8,806 nt of DNA from Candidatus Aegiribacteria sp. Lineage in GTDB: Bacteria > Fermentibacterota > Fermentibacteria > Fermentibacterales > JCC-6. The translations under genes and the position numbers were made by a program. Of the stretch, positions 1-6,922 are shown one piece after another (within the stretch, counting starts at the first letter, position 1; every line of letters starts with the position of its first letter). The stretch lies in NCBI GenBank assembly GCA_030600975.1, contig JAUVUL010000038.1, positions 1 to 8,806 on the forward strand, read 5' to 3'. The notes beneath the pieces were generated by a model, which worked only from the letters and a program-made list of their open reading frames with translations, was not told the origin of the DNA and ran no database searches.

Positions 1-12
1 GAAGTCCGATAG

Positions 13-378
13 CTACAAGTTGGTGCTCAAAGAATTGGGGTTGCGCAGGTAATTGGTACCTGCAGACTGCGCGCCGCCCATTTGCTGGCCCTCCCGCGAG
101 CTTACGGGAGGGTCTTGTACTAGATACTCAGGCGCGCTTGGTCGATCCTTTCTGGAAACCTGCTTCTCGGGCGGGATCTTCAGTACTTCAACTGTTAGCC
201 TTGAGCCATCAGGTTTCACGATTTCAAACAGATCGCCATTCTGAATGGAATGGGATGACTTCACTGCCTTGTCATCAATGTATATAAAGCCAGCTTTGCA
301 TGCTTTACCGGCAACGGACCGGGTTTTGAATATGCCCATAAGTTTAAGGTAAACATCAATCCGCACTTGCACCATCAT
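13..378 (-). CDS. S4-domain RNA-binding protein (RqcP/Hsp15-like)
   Basis: This 121-residue protein has an S4 domain at about residues 5-65: VRIDVYLKL, FKTRSVAGKACKAG (17-30), IYIDDKAVKSSHSI (32-45) and NGDLFEI (47-53). The arrangement matches the compact S4 proteins RqcP (YabO) and Hsp15, which bind 50S subunits carrying obstructed peptidyl-tRNA and aid ribosome-associated quality control. Placement after mfd and parvulin genes supports RqcP, because mfd, a PrsA-type gene and rqcP are neighbours in many Firmicutes. The C-terminal 50 residues (71-121) exceed the usual family length, are rich in Gly, Ser, Gln and Asn, and look disordered. The start overlaps the upstream gene by 23 bp; the ATG at 375 or the GTG at 366 (giving MRIDVYLK, closer to the family's usual start) are equally possible. 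No clear ribosome site decides between them. Confidence 0.85.
   Translation of the reverse strand: MMVQVRIDVYLKLMGIFKTRSVAGKACKAGFIYIDDKAVKSSHSIQNGDLFEIVKPDGSRLTVEVLKIPPEKQVSRKDRPSAPEYLVQDPPVSSREGQQMGGAQSAGTNYLRNPNSLSTNL
45..63 (-). repeat. Second short inverted repeat near the S4 stop
   Basis: GCAGGTA (45-51) and TACCTGC (57-63) form a 7-bp perfect stem with a 5-nt loop, about 24 bases downstream in transcription from the first hairpin and 30 bases before the stop codon. No T run follows. It falls within codons for residues about 106-112. It could fold together with the first repeat as a compound 3' structure; a chance occurrence is also possible. Confidence 0.4.
87..114 (-). repeat. GC-rich inverted repeat in the S4 gene 3' region
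   Basis: Arms CCCTCCCG (89-96) and CGGGAGGG (105-112) pair perfectly around an 8-nt loop. G88-T113 (wobble) and G87-C114 can extend the stem to 10 pairs. It lies inside the coding sequence for residues about 89-97 of the S4 protein. No T run follows on either strand, so it is not a standard intrinsic terminator; it could be a 3' stability structure or attenuator in the operon mRNA. Confidence 0.6.
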
Positions 379-1591
379 TTTCCAGGAAGTAGATCACCGG
401 TATTTCCCCGCGCAAGGAATCAACCACGGAATTGTACGTATCCTGATAAATAACCTGCTGTACAAGTCCATCAAGCTCCGCCTGAGTGTATGAGTTCCAA
501 TCGATTTCTCCAGTATCTTCGTGGAGCCTGATAATAGCAACGGCTCCGGAGTTCTCCAGGACAACCGGTTCAGAACAGGAACCGATCTCAAGCCCTTCAA
601 CCGCTTCAGCTACTTCATAAAGCCATAGCTTCAGCGGTACCATCCCCATATCACCGCCGCTCTCGGAACTTGACATGTCCCGGCTGTACATTCTGGCGGC
701 ATCCTCAAATGATAATCGTGAATTGCGGATATCACGAAGTATACTCTCTGCTTCAGTTACTGTGCGTTCAATATCATCCAGATCTATTGGAACAACCCTG
801 AGTATGTGGCTGGCTTCAATAGTACCGTCTTCATTTCTGCCGTCCAGCCTGATTATGTGTATGCCGAATGGAGTCACAACAGGTTCGCTTATTTCGCCTG
901 TTTCAAGGGCAAATGCGGCATCCTCAAAGGCATAAGTCATTTCTCCGGGGCCGAATGATCCCAGATACCCCCCGTTCCCGGCAGAACCGTCATCCGAATA
1001 TTCCATCGCAAGCTCTTCGAAAGACTCACCGGAGAGAATTCTCTCCCTCATTCGATCCATTTCTTCCACGACTTCATCAAAATCAGGGCCGGTAGGAAGG
1101 ACGGGAAGATATATCCATCCTATATGCCTGGGCATTATTATTTCCTCAACAAGTCCAGCGTTTGCAACCAGATACGCCTCCGAACTCAATGGCATATCCT
1201 GCATGGCAACCTGAACCTTCCTGAAGATAAATATCTGTGCAGCCTGATTATCAGCCAGTACTTCGGAGATATATTCGATATCCACATCAGACTCCGGTGG
1301 GCTGAGATCAAGCTGTTCCTGTACAAGAGCCTGGATCTCATCATCGGTTGGATAGAATCCAGCGCCTACCGCAGCATTCACGATCAGGCGGGTCTCAATC
1401 AGCTCCTCAAGCGCATTATGGTACTCAGGGGTTTCTGAATCTACTTCGTAGCTGCCTTCTGGATCCAGACCCATCTGAACAAGTAGTTGCTCAACCTCCG
1501 AATGCAGGATGGGACTGTTGTCAACAACGACCACAACCTTCTCAAGAGGGATGAACGTTGTCAGAAGGATCGAAACAAGCAGTGCAGTCAT
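356..1591 (-). CDS. surA: SurA-like periplasmic chaperone with two parvulin domains
   Basis: At 411 residues this is close to the 428 of E. coli SurA, which escorts unfolded outer membrane proteins. The N-terminal module opens with LEKVVVVVDNSPILHSEVEQ (residues 16-35), the typical SurA beginning. Parvulin domain 1 is at about 153-250 (RHIGWIYL with H156, NGGYLGSFGPGEM, GIHIIRL with H245) and keeps both histidines. Parvulin domain 2 is at about 259-358 (SHILRVV with H262, GGDMG at 312-316), but the final His is replaced in VAIIRL (Ala352), so it is probably inactive. A C-terminal helix and strand follow. The export signal is very short (MTALLVSILLTTFIP) and has no basic residue; no earlier start exists because a TGA lies 9 codons upstream. 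The start overlaps the upstream stop as ATGA. A broader PpiC label would also fit. Confidence 0.88.
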   Translation of the reverse strand: MTALLVSILLTTFIPLEKVVVVVDNSPILHSEVEQLLVQMGLDPEGSYEVDSETPEYHNALEELIETRLIVNAAVGAGFYPTDDEIQALVQEQLDLSPPESDVDIEYISEVLADNQAAQIFIFRKVQVAMQDMPLSSEAYLVANAGLVEEIIMPRHIGWIYLPVLPTGPDFDEVVEEMDRMRERILSGESFEELAMEYSDDGSAGNGGYLGSFGPGEMTYAFEDAAFALETGEISEPVVTPFGIHIIRLDGRNEDGTIEASHILRVVPIDLDDIERTVTEAESILRDIRNSRLSFEDAARMYSRDMSSSESGGDMGMVPLKLWLYEVAEAVEGLEIGSCSEPVVLENSGAVAIIRLHEDTGEIDWNSYTQAELDGLVQQVIYQDTYNSVVDSLRGEIPVIYFLENDGASAD

Positions 1592-2490
1592 TCTGCCTCT
1601 CTTCCGTCTGTATTGTCAATATCATCAAAATATTGTCCGGTGCTGTGAATAAGCATGGAATCAAAATAAACTTCCCTGCTTGACGCGGCAATTTCAAGAA
1701 GGCTGTCCCTGGCCGCAACCATTCTCTGTCTGTAGATATCATCGGCAAGGCTTCTCACAACCCTGGATGTATCTTCAAGGGGTCTGATCTCATCCACAAG
1801 AAAGATATGCCATCCATAGCTGGTATATGTGACATTTCCCAGACCTTCAATAACCGCGTGACCTCTTGGCACTCCGTACATAATAAGTTCACCGGCTGTC
1901 AGAAATCCCAGATCACCTCCGATGCCGGCTTTCTGTCCTATTGAAAGCCTTTCAGCAGTGATCTGAAAACTCTCGCCCAATGCCAGTCTTTCATGGATGG
2001 AATCAGCTGCTTCTTCATTGGAAACCAGTATCTGGTAGTAATGCCGCTCAACCAGGTAGGCAAGACTGTCGGAATTCATGTACCGGAATACATCTGAGCT
2101 GTCGGGAAAGGGTATCCTTCTGTATATGCTCGAAAGCAGTTCATCCCTCAGATAAAGCTGTCTTGCCCTCTCCTGAAGAAGCCTGCTCTTTCTGGCATTC
2201 TCAAGACCCCGCTGCACAGCCAATGCGGCCAGCAGTTCATCCTCGATCCATTTTTCAAGGGCTGAAGGATCAATCCCGACGATTGCCATATCTTCCCTGT
2301 AGATGACAGAGCTGTCCACTCTTGCAGCGACCTGCCGATTCTCCATCCTGCTGCTGATATCCAGTAGTTCAACGGAGTTAACCGAAACTATCCTCCTGTT
2401 AATAACGACTACAACAGCGACTGTTACAGCAACAGTAATGGCGACAAGTATCCAGACCGCCCAGATCAGGTGCTTTTTCCGGTTAGAGAT
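1588..2490 (-). CDS. Membrane-anchored parvulin-like foldase or chaperone, non-canonical start
   Basis: The first standard start is ATG at 2346 (252 aa), but the frame upstream clearly encodes a membrane anchor: NRKKHLIWAVWILVAITV and a Val/Ala-rich continuation ending in NRR. I therefore place the start at ATC (2488-2490), giving 300 residues; a CTG at 2469 is another option. An in-frame TAG lies just upstream, and there is no ATG, GTG or TTG between it and 2346. The anchor spans about residues 9-30, with basic residues on the N-terminal side, predicting a periplasmic C-terminus. The parvulin-like domain is at about 148-236: YYQILVS, GGDLGFL (191-197) and YGWHIFLV (H228). Where catalytic parvulins have His in the first strand (HILV), this protein has Gln153, so it may be a chaperone rather than an active isomerase. 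Its stop overlaps the next start as ATGA. Family confidence is high; start confidence is low. Confidence 0.8.
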   Translation of the reverse strand: MSNRKKHLIWAVWILVAITVAVTVAVVVVINRRIVSVNSVELLDISSRMENRQVAARVDSSVIYREDMAIVGIDPSALEKWIEDELLAALAVQRGLENARKSRLLQERARQLYLRDELLSSIYRRIPFPDSSDVFRYMNSDSLAYLVERHYYQILVSNEEAADSIHERLALGESFQITAERLSIGQKAGIGGDLGFLTAGELIMYGVPRGHAVIEGLGNVTYTSYGWHIFLVDEIRPLEDTSRVVRSLADDIYRQRMVAARDSLLEIAASSREVYFDSMLIHSTGQYFDDIDNTDGREAE

Positions 2491-3295
2491 GCTCCAGCAG
2501 CCTTTCCGGATAGAGCACTATGTCGTGGTTCATCTCAAGGACATCGAGCTCAGCCATGATGGCTTCCTCCTGCATTGCCTGTGTAAGCTCCAAGGCAACC
2601 ACCTGTTTTATTTCTTCAACTGTAGGCTCGGGGTCGAGAAGCTGAGTTTCTACGACTTTAATGATATGGTAACCGGCACCGGTTTCAACTACATTGCTTA
2701 CTTCTCCCTCTCCAAGCCTGAAGGCAGCTTCATCAAAAGACATGTAGCCCGACTGTCCCCGCATGATCCAGCCCAGGTCTCCTCCATCCTCACTGCTTGG
2801 GCCTATGGAGTATTCCTGTGCGAGAGCTGCAAAATCCGAACCGGCGCGAATTCTTGCCAGAAGCGAGTTCGCAAGATTCTCATCCTGCAGGATAATATGT
2901 CTTACATGGGCGCTTTTTCTGTAAGTACTGAGCCATACATCTGCGTAGTTCTCGATCTCGAGCTGTGAAGGCTGCAGCCCCTCAACTATATCGGCCATGA
3001 ACGCCTCAAGAAGTATCTGCCTTCTGGCCTGCTCGATTACTTCTCTGACTGCAGGATCGGAATCAAGACCGCTGTTCTCGGCTGCCTGAACCATTACTTC
3101 CTCTCTGACCCAGGATTGCAGAACCTCAATTGCGCCGGCTTCGGAGGTTATCCCGAGATACTGAACGTTCTGCTCTCCTCCGATCATGTTCAGGACATCA
3201 TCCCATGTTAAAGTCTCATCATCGACACTGGCAATAACTTCAGCAGAGGCTGCTGGAATTAGCAGAATTAACGCAATACAGGCAATGTATCTCAT
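2483..3295 (-). CDS. Exported parvulin-type peptidyl-prolyl isomerase (PpiC/PrsA-like)
   Basis: This 270-residue protein starts with a short signal peptide ending in an AxA-type site (MRYIACIALILLIPAASA, residues 1-18). An N-terminal SurA/PrsA-like helical region follows (about 19-125, beginning VIASVDDETLTWDDVL). The parvulin domain covers about 128-216 and shows VRHIIL (H133), the GGDLG loop (171-175), FDEAAFRLGEGEVS (187-200) and GYHIIKV (H210). Both characteristic histidines are present, so isomerase activity is likely. A helical C-terminal segment packs after it, as in PrsA/SurA proteins. It should act in the periplasm on proline bonds of unfolded envelope proteins. There is no lipobox Cys at the cleavage site, so it is probably soluble. 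Its stop lies within the start region of the next parvulin gene, so the two are coupled. Confidence 0.9.
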   Translation of the reverse strand: MRYIACIALILLIPAASAEVIASVDDETLTWDDVLNMIGGEQNVQYLGITSEAGAIEVLQSWVREEVMVQAAENSGLDSDPAVREVIEQARRQILLEAFMADIVEGLQPSQLEIENYADVWLSTYRKSAHVRHIILQDENLANSLLARIRAGSDFAALAQEYSIGPSSEDGGDLGWIMRGQSGYMSFDEAAFRLGEGEVSNVVETGAGYHIIKVVETQLLDPEPTVEEIKQVVALELTQAMQEEAIMAELDVLEMNHDIVLYPERLLEHL

Positions 3296-3300
3296 TTCAT

Positions 3301-3305
3301 CCTCC
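3301..3305 (-). promoter_or_regulatory. Strong Shine-Dalgarno that fixes the first parvulin start
   Basis: GGAGG on the minus strand is followed by a 5-nt spacer and ATG at 3295. An in-frame ATG at 3307 overlaps this site and would put acidic residues (MEDE) before the signal peptide, so the ATG at 3295 is the better start. Confidence 0.8.
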
Positions 3306-3307
3306 AT

Positions 3308-3362
3308 GATTCAAGTAGTTCAAATAAGTAAAAAAAACAAATTAAAAGCTGGAATCAAATGG
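3308..3362. other. AT-rich spacer, the only real gap in the operon
   Basis: This AT-rich stretch holds an A8 run (T8 on the transcribed strand) and several weak promoter-like words, such as TTGATT near the upstream end and TACTTA downstream. The spacing between them (about 22 nt) is too long for a good sigma-70 promoter. No GC-rich hairpin precedes the T run, so it is not a convincing intrinsic terminator. An internal promoter for the parvulin genes is possible but cannot be demonstrated here. Confidence 0.3.
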
Positions 3363-3527
3363 TTACAGATTCTTCACAGCTAAACCGTCAATCTCTATAC
3401 TGTAGCTGTCCCAGAGTTCCAGAAGATAGCTTTCCGGGCGACGGGTGACCACATCTGCACAGCAGGTCATCAGGACAGCTGCCGCCGCGACAGGGAAATA
3501 TAAGGGATGGCATACATGTTGAACCAC
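3363..3527 (-). CDS. Candidate small exported or lipoprotein-like protein (54 aa)
   Basis: A GTG-started frame fills the gap between mfd and the first parvulin gene; the start is 23 bp after the mfd stop and an AGG lies 6 nt upstream. The product begins with a hydrophobic stretch and a double Cys (YFPVAAAAVLMTCC, residues 10-23), which resembles a lipoprotein signal, but the lipobox LMTC is not ideal and there is no Lys or Arg before it. The remainder (RRPESYLLELWDSYSIEI, residues 29-46) has the composition of an ordinary soluble segment. The frame stays open upstream to near the mfd stop and would supply Lys and Arg if an ATT at 3545 were used, but no ribosome site supports that. I do not recognise a family. 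It could be a real micro-lipoprotein, the remnant of a decayed gene, or a chance frame. Confidence 0.35.
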   Translation of the reverse strand: MVQHVCHPLYFPVAAAAVLMTCCADVVTRRPESYLLELWDSYSIEIDGLAVKNL

Positions 3528-3550
3528 TGCCGACCTGATTTTAATTAAAG

Positions 3551-6500
3551 TTATTCAGAATTGAGGTATCTAAGGAGGCTGAGAGTCCTCTTCACCTTTT
3601 CCCTGTCTGTAAGGCCCTTCAGGCTGATATTTACGATTATCCTCCCCGTTTTCTCAACAGTAACTTTCACCTTCATGTTGTCAGGCGCAGATCTGGATGC
3701 TTCCGTACCGGGACTGAATACCACACGTGCGACTGTTCCGCTTACGACAACCTCTTCAATGCCTGCCTTTCGGGCCAGACATCCTATCCTTGCCCGCTCA
3801 GCGCAATTCAGTACCGATTCCTCCGGTTCACCGAATCTATCCGAAAGGTAATCTATCCATTCATCTATATCCCTCTCACAGGAAGCTCTCCATGCATTGC
3901 GATAGATCCTGACCCGCTCCGATACATCAGGTACATAGGATGGAGGAATAAAGGAATCCCCGGGTATTTCAACCCTGACTTCAATATCCGATCCGGTATC
4001 GATTCCCTCCAGGTGCCTGGCTTCCTGCCTGATAAGCTCCTCGAAGAGCGCGTAGCCTATTGAGATCATCTGACCGTGTTGAGATGCTCCAAGAAGCTCT
4101 CCGGCGCCCCTTATCTCAAGATCCCGCATGGCTACGTTCCATCCCGATCCAAGTTCGGTGAATCTGCGTATGGCATCGATGCGATTCCCGGCTTCAGGCT
4201 TCAGCTTGCTCCTCTGGGGTACGATCAGGTAACAGTAGGCCTGATGATGGCTTCTCCCAACTCTTCCTCTCAGTTGATACAGATCAGCAAGACCGAACAT
4301 GTGGGCATTATCTATAATGATAGTGTTAACCCTGGGAAGATCCAGACCGGATTCTATAATGGATGTGCACAGGAGAATATCGTACTGGCCCTCCATGAAG
4401 GTATGCATCACGTTCTCAAGCTTCCTCGGATTCATCTGCCCGTGCCCTACTGCAATCCTCACCTCTGGCAACAGGTAATGAAGCTTCTCTCTGATCCTTT
4501 CAATGGACTGTATCCTGTTATGCACGAAAAAAATCTGTCCATCCCTCTCCAGCTCCCTTAGAACGGCTTTGGCGATTATTCTTGGGTTGAACCCTACCAG
4601 TTCTGTATGAACAGGATACCTGTCCCGCGGAGCGGTTGCTATTATGGAGATATCTCGAAAGCCCGATAAGGCCATATGAAGGGTTCTGGGAATAGGGGTT
4701 GCAGACATTGCCAGTGTATCAACACCCTTCTTCAATTCCCTGAGGTACTCCTTCTGCTTCACTCCAAAACGGTGTTCTTCATCAATAACAAGCAGACCGA
4801 GCCTGCTGAAACGGATATCTTTCTGCAAGAGCCGGTGAGTTCCTATGATAATATCAATATCACCCACAGCGAGTTTTTCTATGATCTCTCTCTGTTCCTG
4901 CCTTGTTCGAAACCTGCTGAGCATTTCTACTCTGACCGGGAATTCCGCAAGCCTGTCCCTGAATGTAAAGTAATGCTGTTCAGCCAGAACGGTGGTCGGA
5001 ACCAGTACAGCAGCCTGAAAACCGGAATCAACTGAACGGAAAACCGCTCTGATAGCCACTTCTGTCTTACCGTAACCCACATCACCGCAGACCAGCCTGT
5101 CCATTGGATCATCCCTCTGAAAGTCCTTCATAACCTTCTGTATTGTTTTCATCTGGTCCGGAGTCTCTTCGTAGGGGAAGCTGTTCTCAAGAGCAGCCAC
5201 ATGATGACCGGGAAGCTCAAGGGGTTCTCTTTTCATAGCTTTTCTGGCTGCATACAGCGAAGCAAGCCTCCCGGCGATCGCCTTTGCTTTTTTTCTCGCG
5301 CTTGAGACCCGCCTGCTCCAGGATACTCCGCCTATCTTGTCGAGCCTTGGTTCGACCTTTTCTGGAGCCATGAATTTCTGCACGGAGCTTATCTCGTTAA
5401 TCGGGACCAGAAGCCTGTCGCCGTCCCTGTATTCAATGGCAAGGCAGTCCAGCACCGTACCGGAAGTCTCGACCTTTTCAAGGCCTGTAAAGCGGCCGAT
5501 CCCGTAGCGTTTATGGACTATCAGATCTCCCTGAGATATCTCCCCTGCATTCTCCAGTCCGGAGCCGCCTCTGTATTTCCTGACCCGTTCCGGTCTTCTC
5601 CTTCCGGAGAGCAGCTTTCTCTCAGCCAGTACGACCAGTCCTTTGTCAGTCATCTGGAAGCCCTCCGAAATGGAAAGCACACCGGTATCGATACTGATTC
5701 CATCAGGGATCAGCTCCAGGAATGTCTCCTCCTCGGCGGGGGAATCACACAGAACAGCTGTTCTGAAACCCTCTTCGGTCCACTTTTCAAACTGCCTTAT
5801 CATCTCCTTGCGATGGTCTTGAAAGCTCGCCTGTGGAAGTGTACTGTAGTAAGCATCAACATCCCTCTCCGGGAATGGTTCGAATCTGACTATCCTCCTG
5901 CAGGATTCAAGTTTGCTGCGGATATCCTCCTTGCAAAAGAACTGCCTGCTGAAACTGAAAGGAATGCTCTCAGGTGAATAGTTATTCATATTGAAGGTCA
6001 GAGCATCTTCGATATGCGCCATTATTGAATCAGGATCGGACATTATGAGTGTTCCATCATCGGGTATGTAATCCAGCATACTGCAGCAGTTTTCAAGAAA
6101 CACAGGCAGATAGTGTTCGATACCCGGAAAATCATTAGCGGTCCAGAGCTTCTCGCTGAGAGGATGGTCTTCGGGAACTTTTTCTATTGCCCTGTTCCAG
6201 TGATCCGGTGAGAGTATGACCTCCCTGGCAGGAAGAATCTGGCATTCCTGCAGATTCCTAATGCTTCTCTGGGATCTCTGGTCGAATGAGCGTATGGATT
6301 CAAGCTCATCACCGAAGAATTCCAATCTTACAGGGTTGTCCATTCCGTAAGTTCCTATATCGACTATGCCGCCCCGCCTTGCCCACCTGGCCTGTTCCCA
6401 GACGCTTCCTTCCTTCTGAAATCCTGCGGCAAGAAGCCAGTCCTCAAGTTCCCTGATGGATAACCTCATGCCCTTGTAAAGACGCAGGCAGGAGAAATTG

Positions 6501-6922
6501 TCCTTTGATGGTATTTTTTTGATGAGAGCGGACGCCGGCATCACTACAAGGCTTCTTCTTTTCCCGGCATTGAGTTCTGCCATGCATTCCACACGGTCGG
6601 ATATAACACCTGGATGGGCTGATTCACCTTCGAATGGAAGAGTCTCGTAGGCTGGGAAATAAAGGACTTCTTCCAGTATACCGTTCAGATCATCCCTTAT
6701 GCTTTCCGCGTCAGCAACAGAGGGTGTTACCAGAACTGTGGGGCCGGCAAGCCTGTGAACTGCTGCCGCTGCAAACGAAATGGCGGCTCCCCCGAGACCT
6801 CCTACAGCAGTCAGCCTTTTCGAGACCAGGCTGGACAACATGTCAGAGAACACTGAATCCCAGAAGAACTCGTTGACCACCCAGTTCTTTACTGTATCAG
6901 GATTCCTGTCTTTTTCTGTCAT
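3551..6922 (-). CDS. mfd: Transcription-repair coupling factor Mfd
   Basis: At 1123 residues this is close to the 1148 of E. coli Mfd. Mfd is a cytoplasmic DNA translocase that pushes stalled RNA polymerase off DNA and recruits UvrA for repair. The N-terminal UvrB-homology part (about 35-350) has only a degenerate nucleotide loop (GGLGGAAIS), as expected for the family. The RNA polymerase-interacting domain is at about 463-520 (GDLIVHKRYGIGRFTGLE). The RecG-like motor follows: Walker A GDVGYGKT (613-620), DEEH (714-717), SATPIPRT (740-747), ESGLDLPRVNT (858-868), QLRGRVGR (883-890) and the TRG translocation motif around MRDLEIRGAGELLGASQHG (932-950). The C-terminal autoinhibitory TRCF domain covers about 990-1080. 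No key motif is missing. The ATG overlaps the stop of the M23 gene; no good ribosome site precedes it, so coupling to the upstream gene is likely. Confidence 0.98.
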   Translation of the reverse strand: MTEKDRNPDTVKNWVVNEFFWDSVFSDMLSSLVSKRLTAVGGLGGAAISFAAAAVHRLAGPTVLVTPSVADAESIRDDLNGILEEVLYFPAYETLPFEGESAHPGVISDRVECMAELNAGKRRSLVVMPASALIKKIPSKDNFSCLRLYKGMRLSIRELEDWLLAAGFQKEGSVWEQARWARRGGIVDIGTYGMDNPVRLEFFGDELESIRSFDQRSQRSIRNLQECQILPAREVILSPDHWNRAIEKVPEDHPLSEKLWTANDFPGIEHYLPVFLENCCSMLDYIPDDGTLIMSDPDSIMAHIEDALTFNMNNYSPESIPFSFSRQFFCKEDIRSKLESCRRIVRFEPFPERDVDAYYSTLPQASFQDHRKEMIRQFEKWTEEGFRTAVLCDSPAEEETFLELIPDGISIDTGVLSISEGFQMTDKGLVVLAERKLLSGRRRPERVRKYRGGSGLENAGEISQGDLIVHKRYGIGRFTGLEKVETSGTVLDCLAIEYRDGDRLLVPINEISSVQKFMAPEKVEPRLDKIGGVSWSRRVSSARKKAKAIAGRLASLYAARKAMKREPLELPGHHVAALENSFPYEETPDQMKTIQKVMKDFQRDDPMDRLVCGDVGYGKTEVAIRAVFRSVDSGFQAAVLVPTTVLAEQHYFTFRDRLAEFPVRVEMLSRFRTRQEQREIIEKLAVGDIDIIIGTHRLLQKDIRFSRLGLLVIDEEHRFGVKQKEYLRELKKGVDTLAMSATPIPRTLHMALSGFRDISIIATAPRDRYPVHTELVGFNPRIIAKAVLRELERDGQIFFVHNRIQSIERIREKLHYLLPEVRIAVGHGQMNPRKLENVMHTFMEGQYDILLCTSIIESGLDLPRVNTIIIDNAHMFGLADLYQLRGRVGRSHHQAYCYLIVPQRSKLKPEAGNRIDAIRRFTELGSGWNVAMRDLEIRGAGELLGASQHGQMISIGYALFEELIRQEARHLEGIDTGSDIEVRVEIPGDSFIPPSYVPDVSERVRIYRNAWRASCERDIDEWIDYLSDRFGEPEESVLNCAERARIGCLARKAGIEEVVVSGTVARVVFSPGTEASRSAPDNMKVKVTVEKTGRIIVNISLKGLTDREKVKRTLSLLRYLNSE

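Noticed and set aside
2392..2397. Perfect AGGAGG on the minus strand within the second parvulin gene
   Set aside because: No start codon in the right frame lies 5-10 nt downstream. It simply encodes Arg-Arg after the membrane segment.
2303..2968. A 221-codon open frame on the plus strand
   Set aside because: It lies antisense to the first parvulin and to the anchor of the second. Its translation shows no recognisable domain, while the minus-strand frames encode well-conserved motifs.
3320..3335. T8 run (minus strand) as an intrinsic terminator after the micro-ORF
   Set aside because: No stable GC-rich stem precedes it, so the run alone is not enough.
3540..3549. Palindrome TTTAATTAAA between mfd and the micro-ORF
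   Set aside because: Short AT-only palindromes are common in AT-rich spacers. There is no second copy or neighbouring operator-like element to support a binding site.
4076..4561. A 161-codon open frame on the plus strand
   Set aside because: It is fully antisense to the conserved motor domain of mfd, which accounts for the sequence.
5513..5977. A 154-codon open frame on the plus strand
   Set aside because: It is antisense to mfd codons in the linker and N-terminal domains and has no motif of its own.
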